Shown one piece after another: positions 26,729 through 57,353 of a stretch of 64,000 nucleotides of DNA. The stretch comes from Manduca sexta (Eukaryota > Arthropoda > Insecta > Lepidoptera > Sphingidae), in the NCBI RefSeq assembly GCF_014839805.1, contig NC_051123.1:7236727-7300726 (forward strand), in the 5' to 3' direction. Each line of letters opens with the position of its first letter. Position 1 is the stretch's first letter. The notes beneath the pieces were generated by a model. That model saw only the letters and a program-made list of their open reading frames with translations, searched no databases and was not told the origin of the DNA. Position numbers and translations under genes: made by a program.

Positions 26729-28797
26729 TCACATCTCAATATCATCAATACTGATATCGTTGGGTACAAGGACGCCATTTCTTTTCGGTGGATCTTCTGT
26801 GTTTTGTTTCTTTTCTTCATCTTTCAACTTCTCCAATATATTTTCACGGGGTTTCCAGACTACTAATGACATACTGGGTTTTTCCAATCTAGAAAAAAAA
26901 ATGGTTAGTCAACATAACATCAACATAAATCTTCGGGTGTAAACAAGCTTTAAGGCTTATAGTTATACAATCATTTATTTAAGATTTAGATTAGGAAAAA
27001 CATAGTATATACAAAATTCACAACATGTTATGTAGAGAGTATAAAAAATGATACTCAGCTCTTCTATTATTATAGTCAGTCAGTATTTATTAATTGCTCA
27101 GTAGTTTCATGCAGCACTATCATAATTCAAAGTCTTTTATGGTTATGCTACAGTGTTTAGGCGCCTTATATCGCTTAGCATCATCCTCATGTGCGAAATG
27201 CAAAAACAAAAAAAGAAATGCGAAAATTAAGTTATTAATTGTCCTGGTATCAAATGCTCTTGAGGCCAATTCTTTTTCTTCTTGTTTAATATAACAAGAT
27301 AATATTGCTCAAATTTATGTAAAAGTAAAATATTAATCACAATGGAGATAACAGGAAGCAATTAAAATAAATATGTAAAATGAAGTCATCAGTTGTTACT
27401 GCCAATTTCTATTTATAATCCTGCATCAGAAATAAGAGGGGTGCTTCATGTTACTTTAAAGAATATAAATGAGAAATTGTAGACACTACATAACATATGT
27501 ATCTCCTTAGATTTTTCTATAATTCACATAACTTAATAGTAATAGAATAAAATAATTACTTTGGCAATTTTTATATATCCAGCATATTATTAAATGGCGA
27601 AGACCATATAAAATTATATTTTGGTCCATTATCCATGTTTTTATTTATTTTAGATAGAAACCGATGTTTCCCGAGCTATTAAATAAAAATAAAGTAAAAT
27701 GCTTTATACAGCACGTAGGCAAAAATAGTAGAATATTTCATTATTACTCAGATAAAGTTGCTTATATAAACTAAAGCCAATTTATATTGGCCATAATTTA
27801 ATGAAATATAAATATTAATTATACTCTACCTTTCAATAAGTGCAGCCGGTAACAATGGTTCATCCTTAATCTTCTTAAGTTCTTCAGAGAGCACAATTGT
27901 ATGTCCCTTCAGTTTCTCACTGACATATGTTCCACTTGTGGACGGTACTGACTCCATTGTCACCTCCATCATGTCCTCGGAGGTGTGTGATGTGTAGTCG
28001 GAAGATATATGGAGACCACGGAGGTGGGCGGCCATTTTCTCTTCTGTTATTAGCTGTTTTGCTGGTCTAGAATAAAACATATTTTCATACAAACTAATGT
28101 GGGAATGTGTGTTTTTAGAACCAACTATATATTTTGATTCCTGCATATGTTAGTAATGCAATGGCAAAATTACCCTTATAGTTAAAAAAAAATATCAAAG
28201 AAAATAGATTAATTTGATTTTAATTCATTCATTACATTTAATTTGGTAAATAACCAGCATTGCTTGAGCATAAAAAAAGAGTAAAACATTATTGGAAATC
28301 AACTAGTCTGCTTAACAAAAGCTACACCTTGGTATGCAAGGAATAGACTCCCATATAAGTAGGTTATTGTGACTAAAGTTACTTGACATTTACTGAAGTA
28401 ATCTTAAACTCAATAAGACAATGCTAAACATTATTGGCCAACTAAATCATTTGTTTACATGCGATAATTAACGCATAAACTATTTATACCAACTTAAAAG
28501 ATAAAATTAGACTAAAAGAAGAAATACTTACATCACAGGCTCAACTTCAGCACTCTTCCTTTTGCAATGCACAACGGGTAATTTCGGCTCCAACTCTTGC
28601 GACTCTGCTGTGAACTGCACCAGTTGAGGAGGTGATGGCATGCCCCAGGACAAGCCTTGGATGTTCCACGGGGCCCCAGAAGGCGCCGGCATGACGTGAG
28701 GCTCCGGTAAATTGGGATAGCCTGGCTGATTAAACATTTGTTTTACAAGTTCATCAGACTGATTATATTGGTATAATGAATACCCATATACATCCAT
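26729..28797 (-). CDS. CCDC117: CCDC117-like conserved protein
   Basis: Three minus-strand exons, 28797-28532, 28066-27830 and 26888-26729, join in phase to give 220 residues. The start MDVYGYSLYQ is Pro-rich with no fold I can see. VHCKRKS near residue 78 recalls the basic VHCKKK of vertebrate CCDC117. The middle exon carries EEKMAAHLRGLHISSDY and KLKGHTIVLSEELKKI. The last exon carries RLEKPSMSLVVWKP and ends DDIEM, matching the C-terminal signature of CCDC117 (PSMELVLWKP ... EEEMEL). I recall that signature from family knowledge, not from a search. The biochemical role of the family is poorly defined, so I give none. The gene is divergent from BRPF and probably shares its promoter interval. 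A minus-strand AATAAA lies 62 bp past the stop. Confidence 0.72.
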
Positions 28798-29427
28798 TTT
28801 TAATGATTGTCTTATTAAATATTCAGTTTAAAAGCCCAAAATATCACGTTGTCCACAAAAATATAGCAAACAACAACAATAACACCGCAGAATAACACTT
28901 CCAGCTGACAGATTATTTTTTTTATTTAGGACAATGAAACTGGCGAAAGTTCTTGAAATTTCTACAGCCATGCGAGAAATATTTAAAAGATGTTATTCCC
29001 GATAGTCTGACCGAAGTATCTGAGTCAATAACTATGTACATAACGATATTACAAAATAAGATTAATAGATTCTCTAATTATTGCAATGTTATGATATGAT
29101 GCTATTTATTATTTTGCTATAAATCGTATAGCTTAAAAGAAAATAAATAGATTTTCAATATGTAATACGGCTTTTAAATTGCAAGTATTTCAACACGAGT
29201 ACCTCACTATTGTCAGATCAAAACATCGATACAATGGCTTGTTGTCAGATGTGAGATGTCACATCTCATCACTAGTTGGCGCCTCCTTTCACTGGATTGG
29301 AGTGTTTACGATACAATTTTGGGGATTTTACATTTTCCCATAATTGTTACTTAAAATTGGTATCATATTGATCAGCTGCAACTATGATAATTTTGTTCTA
29401 AATACTTCAATAGCGAAAACTCATAAA
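28798..29427. promoter_or_regulatory. divergent promoter interval CCDC117-like / BRPF
   Basis: The two start codons face away from each other with 630 bp between them, so both promoters and 5' UTRs must lie here unless leader exons exist. CATCGATA at 29224-29231 matches the insect DRE element (TATCGATA) at seven of eight positions. No TATA box is convincing. A TTG-initiated in-frame extension of BRPF from 29344 is not used: the ATG at 29428 matches the family start. Confidence 0.5.
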
Positions 29428-49616
<20,189 letters not shown>

Positions 49617-49621
49617 CAAAG

Positions 49622-49900
49622 GTAATCTATATATATAAGGATGAATCCCTATTTCCCATAGTCACGCCATCACGCGTAAACGGCTGGACCGATTTCACAA
49701 TTTTTTTTTTTGTTGTGTTTGTTATAGTCTGAAGGTTTTTATGAAAAAAAAAATTAGAAAATATAAGAAAACTTAACTAAAATATTAGTTTTATATAACT
49801 GTCAATTGTTTGAAATAACTGTCAGCGATTGACAGAATGCGCGCTGCAAATTCATAGTTAAGACGGGACAACGTCTGTCGGGTCAGCTAGTATAGTATAC
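49622..49900 (+). mobile_element. RTE-type LINE 3' remnant
   Basis: Contains GTAAACGGCTGGACCGATTT and ends ACGTCTGTCGGGTCAGCTAGT, the common 3' tail of RTE-like elements in moths. It occupies the last BRPF intron. Confidence 0.6.
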
Positions 49901-49920
49901 ATATGATATTGGCTAGCTAA

Positions 49921-50082
49921 ACGTTAATTTAAATAAACGGCTGCAATCTCGCTGAACATCGATCTTTAAAATTGACCAATCAGAATGAAGATTATTTGAT
50001 ATGCTTATAAATGGTTAATTTTGACTGGCTTATTCTCTGGATCGGATCGAGGATTAAGATTGAGATCGATTATTGAATTGGG
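49921..50082. mobile_element. diverged MITE related to 39477-39651
   Basis: AAATAAACGGCTGCAATCTC at one end and GATTGAGATCGATTATTGAA at the other are the eroded termini of the same family, with AATTGACCAATCAGAATGAA inside. Confidence 0.55.
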
Positions 50083-50183
50083 TAACAGATTCTAAAGTGT
50101 AAAAAAATTATATAATTAAAAAAATTGTACTTAAAAAAATTTAATCAGCTCACTATCAATTTTATCTACAGGTTTACCTACAG

Positions 50184-50280
50184 GTCGCGCCGGCCGCCTC
50201 GAAAAAGAACGTTCAGCTTCGGAAACTTGTCGTTAATGCAAATAAGGATGCCGAACGACTCCACAGATTCCAGTGACTAA
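50184..50280 (+). CDS. candidate BRPF readthrough / alternative C-terminal exon
   Basis: After acceptor CTACAG (ends 50183) the sequence stays in the BRPF frame if joined to 49621: codons QRSRRPPRKRTFSFG ... NDSTDSSD, then TAA at 50278-50280, 33 codons after the UGA. The acidic Ser/Asp ending resembles the SSETSDSD end of vertebrate BRPF1. A second acceptor 12 bp upstream (exon from 50172) keeps the same frame and would add four residues. Either the UGA is read through, or the stop is a polymorphism or error, or this is 3' UTR that has kept an old frame. AATAAA follows at 50304-50309. Confidence 0.55.
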
Positions 50281-50303
50281 ATACCATTATAATTAAGGGC
50301 CTT

Positions 50304-50309
50304 AATAAA
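50304..50309 (+). terminator. BRPF poly(A) signal
   Basis: AATAAA 24 bp after the TAA of the candidate last exon, followed by the GT-rich TATGTGTTGG. Confidence 0.6.
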
Positions 50310-53194
50310 CACTATGTGTTGGTCATAGTTAAACAGTGTTTTGTTTCGCTTCTTCAGACGCTAAATGTAATTCAACACGACGAAGGAATTAAATTGACAA
50401 GAAAACTTGTAAGGTTGCAGAATTTGCGGCAAGTGGCATATCTATAGAACTGTTGAAATATTGCCGCCAGTGTTTATGTAATTAAAAGTTTTGGCGCAAT
50501 ACATTGCCGCTAGAACTTGCTAGTTTAAGGCCAATTTCACCAGTTTTAAGTAAAGTTTATTTGACAGTTGTAATAAATGTCTAATGTAGATAGTATTCAT
50601 TTTACAATCATTTATTTGGGAGCATAGATTAAAGTGTGACTTTTGTATTTGGCCGGGTTATACATTTATGTGACCAACAGCATTTACTCACAAGTTGTGA
50701 GTAAAGTCCTAAACTCAGCATTAGACAAAACACTAATAGCGATTACAAATGTTTACAGTATTTATAAGCAAGGCGGTAAGTTTATATTATTTGTAACATC
50801 AGAGTATGTTCTCTGCAACTATAAGTTGTGAAAAAAATAATGATTGAAAATATAATTTCCATTAAATTATGTCAACTAATAAAAATTTTACGTTTCATGT
50901 AACTTTGGTACAGTATCGTTTTTAAAGGAGATAAGTGTTTGATAATAAATGCATATGACAAAGTTATCAAATCGTCAATAAATAGTAGTATGTATGGATC
51001 TAAAGCATACTATAGGAGACATTCAATGGTGTAATAAAATAAGGATGTTTGTTAACATTAAGTCAAATGACACAATAAAACAGTGAAGAATAAAAATAAT
51101 GTCAACTGCGTATTAAACAATTTCAACTATTGTATGAAAATGTAGTATATACTATATATTTATAGAAATTCTGTCGGTCTTACTTATAACCTTGTTTTAG
51201 CGTTAAGAGGTAGTTAAGAATTGCCTAAATAGCTGTCAAAAACGCCACCGGTTTCCTAGTTTAAACCTTAGTAGTAAGACGGCGGGTTTTGACTTACAGC
51301 TGATTGAGTAAATTTACGTTCTAACTAAGCATAGCCTTGCGAAATGTTTTATAAGTAAGACTGTATAAATCTCAATACTTTAAAACAAAATATTAATCGA
51401 GGTTGTATTGGTAAAACGTATTGTACGCATAATTTTATTGTAATTAACAATATTATGCAGGTAAGACCTGTATAAACAGTACTTAGACATTAATTAATAT
51501 TAATATTGGCAAACAGATGTATCTGAAAATAGATGACATGTATTAAAATAAACTTCGTAATCTAAACGTATAATATTCGTATTGAAATCAATTAGATCAT
51601 AATGTATAAACTATAAAGTTTAAACTTGAATAAAATTGAGTCTATATGATATGGTATACATAGATGTTTATTTATTTATTCTGTATGAATAACTATTTCT
51701 CAATGTGGGCATACGTATGTCTTGTGTGGCGAATTTTAACTTTGCTGATATTGCTTTAAAATTAAAGTATGTTATATATTTAATAATTAAACAGAGGTTT
51801 TTGAGAATCAAATTTCGAATGAGAATATTGGTATTACATATTACTAAGCTGAAATGGTTAAGAGGTAAGCAGAGAAACACAAAACAATTTCAGTAGATAC
51901 TTCACTACCATAGCCTTTAGTTGGGTTGATCTGCAATTGCGAAAGGGAAAAGTCGCATCGAAACACCGTTTGGTCCCGGTCATTGGATATCAAGACTGCT
52001 TACACTTGAGAGTTCGTTTAAAGAAAGTGGTTATACACTCGATATTAATTTTGAATTTGGAATAGTCTAACATAGTCTAAAAAGATATAAGCAGGCTAGT
52101 ATCTGATCTGAGTATTTTTTTTTCTTAGTTTTAATATTAAGTCCACGGTTCTTTACGACGCGCATAAGACATATTTTTGTATTACCCAGCGTCTATTAAC
52201 TGCGTCCAGTTGAATAGTATCAAACTGAATTCATTAATTTTCACAGATTCACAGTAAATGTGTATAGCAACACATTTACTGTGAATCTGCGTAAATTTAA
52301 ACGCGAGGAGGTGCGCTGACCCAGATCACCGCTCATATAAAATTACCGTAATTCTAGTTACAAATCTACGGCGGGCATTTTACTACACATGACTTCTTGC
52401 AGTGGTAAAATGGTAAAATTTAAGCACATATACTACTCACATATATTTTTATGATGGTATTTTAATATGTATCAGCAAAGTTATAGTTCTCCATATTTGC
52501 AGCTTATTTATGTTACTTTAAAGTATAATCTTTTTATAAGTGACTGTTGGTCTATAAGAGAAATCAATTGTCAAATGAAGATTTATGTTAGAGCTGATCC
52601 CATCGTATTTATTTAAGTGTGAAAATTTATTTTACTTTTTGTTTTTGCTGGTAGTGCTTGTTATTGTGAAAAAATATAATCTGAGGATTAAATGGTCTAT
52701 TTTTTCATAAAAAGCATTCATTTTAATGACCTTAATCTTAGAATCCTTTTAATATATACTATTATAATGTATAGTTATTTGGTAATGGTTCCTGTTACGA
52801 GTATAAGACATTTTTAAAGACTAGAAAATGGGGGATGCATGGAATGGCTATCTTCTCTGATATCATGCCCATCAAGTTACACCATCCATGCAGTTAATCC
52901 GCTGTAAAGGATCATCATGAAGTGAATGTAAAGGTAAATTTTTTCTAAATGTTTGTAAGTCTTCAACATGTCTTTATTCCACTCTAAAGTTCAAGGGTTG
53001 CCGCGACACATGTTGAAGATATTTAGAATATTTGCAATGTCGTGATTAAACATAGCATATATTACATTTGTACAGGGAATTAACAGTATACCTTGAATTC
53101 AAAAATTCAACCAAAAAGCCAGACTACATATTTTATATTTAACTTAAAACAATGTATTGGATACATCCATGTATTGACTAATCAAAAACCATTC
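50310..53194. other. intergenic between BRPF and NDUFA7
   Basis: Convergent genes flank this 2.9-kb AT-rich gap. Near 50400-50540 a diverged repeat relates to 40265-40310. A perfect hairpin lies at 52244-52289. A minus-strand AATAAA (TTTATT at 52973-52978) could end NDUFA7. No further gene is seen. Confidence 0.5.
52244..52289. repeat. perfect 20-bp hairpin, 6-nt loop
   Basis: Arms CAGATTCACAGTAAATGTGT (52244-52263) and its exact reverse complement (52270-52289) flank ATAGCA. Confidence 0.9.
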
Positions 53195-54351
53195 TTATTC
53201 ATAGTGTTTGTCCCATTGGTATACTTGGCCAGGAGTGGGAATCACATTGCGAGCTGCCTTTGGTGCCCTGAAGACAAAACGGCATTCAGATTTTACAATA
53301 AATCTATGAAACTTACCTTGACATGAAAGGTCTTAATCTGTATACGTAAAACAAAGATTATTTACACCATTTACACGTCAAGAACAGCTGGACTGATTTC
53401 TATAATCTTTAATCATTCAGATTTCTCGTTGCCACAAATAGAATTATGACTAAAATTAACATTTTTTTCTCATAAATTTTGTATATAACACGACAGAAAA
53501 AATCATAGACATAAATGAATATGCCGTACTATGCATATTAATGTTGGACTTTATCATATACTAATAAGAAAATGTATGGAAGCAAGTTTTAGAAAAGTAA
53601 TGGGTTGCACAGATAGTCTTTTTCATATGGTGCAATGCAAATAAACATGTCTAAGTCCAAAAATATTTATGATTGTGTATCAATATTAAAGCTATTCCTG
53701 TTCTGTATTATCACACAGTTCTGGAGAATCAATGTTTTATTACCCACCCTTTATCTGAACTCTCGGAAAGTAGTTTCTTGGTGAGATCAATGGGTGGTGC
53801 TACCTCTCGACGAGCATCCCTAGTGTAGTAGTAGTTGTGGGCATGTCTGGAACATGGAATTCACGTTAAGGTATATGTAGCCAAAGTAATAGGAATCATG
53901 ACACCAATGAATAAGAATTCTAACCTAGTATAATAAATCAAATAAATAAGAAATATGGTGTAAAATGTTTCGTTTTTAGCTTAATAGTTATTAGGTACTT
54001 GATAAGGATAAATATTAAATAGCAAAATGAAGAAAATTTTGTCTACAACTAAAGTAAATACTTAATCAGTAGCATTGTATATAGCACTTCTTAGATGTTA
54101 GTATATAACTTACTTATGTGTAACTCCATCGGGAATCTGCGGAGGTGGCTGCGTCCTTGCCGAGAGCCCGAGTTCGGAACGCAGAGCGTTTGTGTGTTTC
54201 CTCTAATAAAATATACCAAATATTTACAACGTTTTAGGTTACATAATATACATTCTTCTAATATTTACGAAATACTCACTCCAAGTAGAAAATCCCTAAA
54301 GGCTTGTAAAAAAGGCGATATATCGCGCAACGGCACCTTTGCTTTGCTCAT
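53195..54351 (-). CDS. NDUFA7: NADH dehydrogenase (complex I) subunit B14.5a
   Basis: Accessory subunit of mitochondrial complex I, on the matrix arm. Four minus-strand exons, 54351-54280, 54202-54114, 53846-53748 and 53267-53195, join in phase to 110 residues, close to the human 113. Exon 1 reads MSKAKVPLRDISPFLQAFRD; exon 2 starts RKHTNALRSELGLSARTQPP and ends IPDGVTHK; exon 3 has NYYYTRDARREVAPPIDL; exon 4 has PTPGQVYQWDKHYE. RTQPPP, the SHK-like triplet, NYYYTRD-R-R and the PGQV-W ending are the family signatures. Exon 3 could also run to a GTAATA donor four bases further on, but only the GTGGGT donor keeps the frame. The exons are too small to stand out as open frames. Confidence 0.9.
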
Positions 54352-55380
54352 TTTATTTATATTTTACTATGATTTTTGATTGAAAAATATATTTTTGGTT
54401 TCACCAAGACGTCAAAACATTCAAAACAGAATTGACAACTGTCAACGTGACAGATCTACACATTCCTGTTGACGCATAATTTTGCGCTGTTTAATATAAA
54501 TCTTGTTGCATATCTTGTGTTTTAACAAATAAGCAACAATTTTACCATTATATTTTGTCAATATTATTAACTACTTATACATCGAAGCCCACGCACACCG
54601 AAGGCCAGCGTCAACGACAACACGAGGCCCACCTTTCACACTGTTGTCCATCTCGAGGGTCACCACGCACTCTTAACGGCGAATCCCCGGCCAAAAAACC
54701 AAAATAACAAAACCGTCAGGTTTTGCTCTGATTGGTCCATTTATGATATGGAGCCAACGGTAGCGGTGCATACACTGCAGAGTCAGCTCCGGATCTAAGG
54801 GAGAGCTAGCCGGGGCCCATGCCCCGGGCGGCGAATTCAGAGAGCGGCAAATTCAAATTTGGCGGACGAATACATAACTCATCATTAACTCAACTTTGAC
54901 TACTGAGACATCCAGTAAATTCAATACTAAAATTATTTCCTGCTAGGCGCGAAATAATAATGATGAAGATAAAAGTAAAAATACAGATGGGTGGGGACGG
55001 CATTTTCTAAATTTTGCCCCGCCTCGAAAAAATTCAAGATCCGAGGCTGTGCAGAGTATCGGTTCCATTCGAATTAGTTTGTGTAATGTAAGCAGATAGA
55101 AAAGCTTCCAGTACCTGTATACTACACAGGGACACTTTTACATGGAACAGAGACATTTCTAAATGAAACTATGAATTTTACTATGAATCTATCTTGAATA
55201 CAATACTTTATTATATTGTTACATTTATTAAGGTATTTATTACGTGAACGTTGTGGATTTCACCGGAAAGCAAAAGATGAGTTTAGCTCAGTTCAGATTA
55301 GATCGGTACAGTACAGTTTAAATCAGCCCTGTTTAGCTCAGTGCTCCGGACGGCGCAATTCAGTTGATCTGTTCTGGGAA
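54352..55380. other. upstream region of NDUFA7, then unassigned sequence
   Basis: The NDUFA7 promoter should lie just above 54351. Around 54590-54860 the base composition turns GC-rich (CACGCACACCGAAGGCCAGC) but no frame is convincing; it reads like repeat-derived sequence. The stretch 55270-55380 already has loose CAGTTCAG motifs that lead into the minisatellite. Confidence 0.45.
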
Positions 55381-55520
55381 ACTTAGTTCAGATGGGTGTA
55401 TTTCAGTTCAGATGGGAGCATATCAGTTTAAATGGGAGCATTTCAGTTTAAATGGGGGCATTTCAGTTCAGGTGGGTGCAGTTCAGTTTAGGGCAGCGTA
55501 ATTCAGTTCAAGGCAGACCA
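55381..55520 (+). repeat. 20-bp minisatellite, 7 diverged units
   Basis: Seven consecutive units of exactly 20 bp, consensus near TTTCAGTTCAGATGGGAGCA, with several substitutions each. It is older and more varied than the two BRPF arrays. Confidence 0.88.
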
Positions 55521-55732
55521 GAGGCGGCTCTAGCCCATGTGCCGCCCGTGTGCAATTAATTCCTTGGCGCCCCCTAGGAGACGCGCGGCCAAAATAGAAT
55601 AGTTACTTACAGTTATAATTTCACCTCTATCTCGGGTTTTAAATTTGCAGTAAAGCCAGTTGCGTTCCGGGACAAAAAGAAAAATCGTCATGGCTAGAGA
55701 CGTTATGGCTCGACTTAAAAGCATATGGGAGA

Positions 55733-56035
55733 AGAAGAATTATTATCAACACCACAATGCGCCGCATCTCTCGCCAACGCATCCTTGCATACGTCGGACA
55801 CGTACGGAAAGGTGAAGAGAATCTGGAGAGACTTGTCATCGTGGCAACACCAAAGGCAAACGTTCTCGAGGCCGATCACCAACCCGATGGACAGACCAGA
55901 TTGAAGACTCGTCTGCCACTAAGTTCCAAAAATTAGTTGAAGATGCGATGAATAGAAATCGGTGGAGACAACTAATCCGCTCTAAATGCGGTACATCCAA
56001 ATATGACCACGATTCCCAGTCATTAGGGACCGACT
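55733..56035 (+). pseudogene. broken non-LTR retrotransposon ORF, C-terminal end
   Basis: Translation gives RRISRQRILAYVGHVRKGEE, then after a frame change GRSPTRWTDQIEDSSATKF, MNRNRWRQLIRSKC and HDSQ. This is the C-terminal end of the reverse transcriptase polyprotein of a LINE abundant in Lepidoptera (RILGYIGH ... GRSP-RW-DQI ... RRRWR). A frameshift near 55870 and the absence of the polymerase domain mean it is dead. Confidence 0.82.
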
Positions 56036-56129
56036 ACAAACAGAGAGAAAATAGCCGAGTTCGCAATGATTCTCGGTGCGTTTTCGCACTAATCAAAACA
56101 GGTGATTAGGGATCGATACTGATGCCAAA

Positions 56130-56860
56130 AATGCAATTAGTAAAATTTTTGTCTGTCTGTCTGTATAACCGTTATAGAAACAAAAACTACTCGACGGATT
56201 TTAACGAAACTTGGTACAATTATTTGTCATACTCCTGTGCTGGTTATAGTATACTTTTCATCACGCTACAATTAATAGGAGCAGAGCAGTGAAGGGAAAT
56301 GTTAGGAAAACGGGAGAAGTTAAGCTTCCGTCGCGTGTGCAACCTTAATGGTTAAAGCTACACAGAAATCATGTATGACGGAAATGTTCTCCTTAAAATT
56401 ATGTAAAAAATATCCCACGACAGCATATGTCCTATGTGTATGTGTATGTATGTGTAACTCCCGATAGCAGTTCGAAGCTGTCTCATTATATTTGTCTACT
56501 CTTACGTTTATAACACTCTCAGTCATCCCTAATTAAAAAAGTTAACATTATTAAATATTCCATAAAAAAGAATCATAGAAATCGGTACAGAAACACCAAA
56601 GTTATACATGAAATACGCTAATAATAAGCCATCATGCGTGAATACTGAATCATGCTATGATTATTTTTGTATATATATATATATATATATAAGGTCGCGA
56701 ACGCACAGGCGGGCGGCTTGCTTGGCACCTAGAGGCTAGCGAATCACTTAGCGAGTAGCTTCGTAAAACGAACATTCTCGAACGTTCGCAACCGGCTCCA
56801 TTTTTGAAGTCCGAAATCCACGCGGGCGAAGCTGCGAGCGGAAGCTAGTTTTTAATAAAT
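56130..56860 (+). mobile_element. RTE-like LINE 3' region
   Basis: Begins GTCTGTCTGTCTGTATAACC, continues ACTACTCGACGGATTTTAAC and AACTTGGTACAATTATTTG, and ends GCGGGCGAAGCTGCGAGCGG followed by AAGCTAGT, standard wording for RTE-type 3' ends. A (TA)n microsatellite lies near 56672-56692. Confidence 0.68.
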
Positions 56861-56978
56861 TTGATAATATTAAATGTAAATTTATTATGTAAAGTAAAGA
56901 AGCCGCTCACCGGCCGTAGCATGGGCGCAGGTTGTTTGATAGCGCCAGTGTCGCGAGCGACGCGTGTCTCTTTGAACA

Positions 56979-57047
56979 TGTCGCGAGCGGCGCTCGGCGC
57001 CCTCAACACACTGCGCCCGTGTGCAGCGCATACCCTGCACTATAGGT
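56979..57047 (+). CDS. orphan exon-like CpG island, possible first exon
   Basis: In a CG-rich island (56900-57060) an ATG opens MSRAALGALNTLRPCAAHTL, basic and without acidic residues like a mitochondrial presequence, and runs into a GTAAAG donor at 57048. No continuing plus-strand exon is seen, and the minus-strand ALDH1L1 gene starts 300 bp on. It may be a first exon of a gene overlapping ALDH1L1 on the other strand, a transposed fragment, or chance. Confidence 0.25.
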
Positions 57048-57185
57048 AAAGTCGCCTCTGAGACAGGCAGTTCGGTAGTAGGTAGTTTGGTCATCGTAAA
57101 TAACTGTTCCTATTGCTAGTAGGTGAATATTGTATATGAAATAAGAAAATTATAACAAAATAAAATTCACATAATTTTTAAATTA

Positions 57186-57191
57186 TTTATT
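57186..57191 (-). terminator. ALDH1L1 poly(A) signal candidate
   Basis: AATAAA on the minus strand about 165 bp past the stop; another lies near 57262. Confidence 0.45.
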
Positions 57192-57353
57192 AAAATAGAT
57201 CAATTGAAACAACATTCAGATCTTACTTTTTAAAACGTAAATATATTACACATTATAATTTTATTTATATGTCAGAACTTATCTACTATATACAATTTAT
57301 TTAATTACATATTATACATTCAGTCACTTAATATTATAATATAATTAAAGTAT

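Noticed and set aside
29344..29427. Upstream extension of the BRPF start
   Set aside because: Begins with TTG, is hydrophobic and AT-driven, and the ATG at 29428 matches the conserved MG-DFDV family start.
56320..56526. 68-codon minus-strand frame
   Set aside because: Lies in LINE-derived sequence and has no gene-like features.
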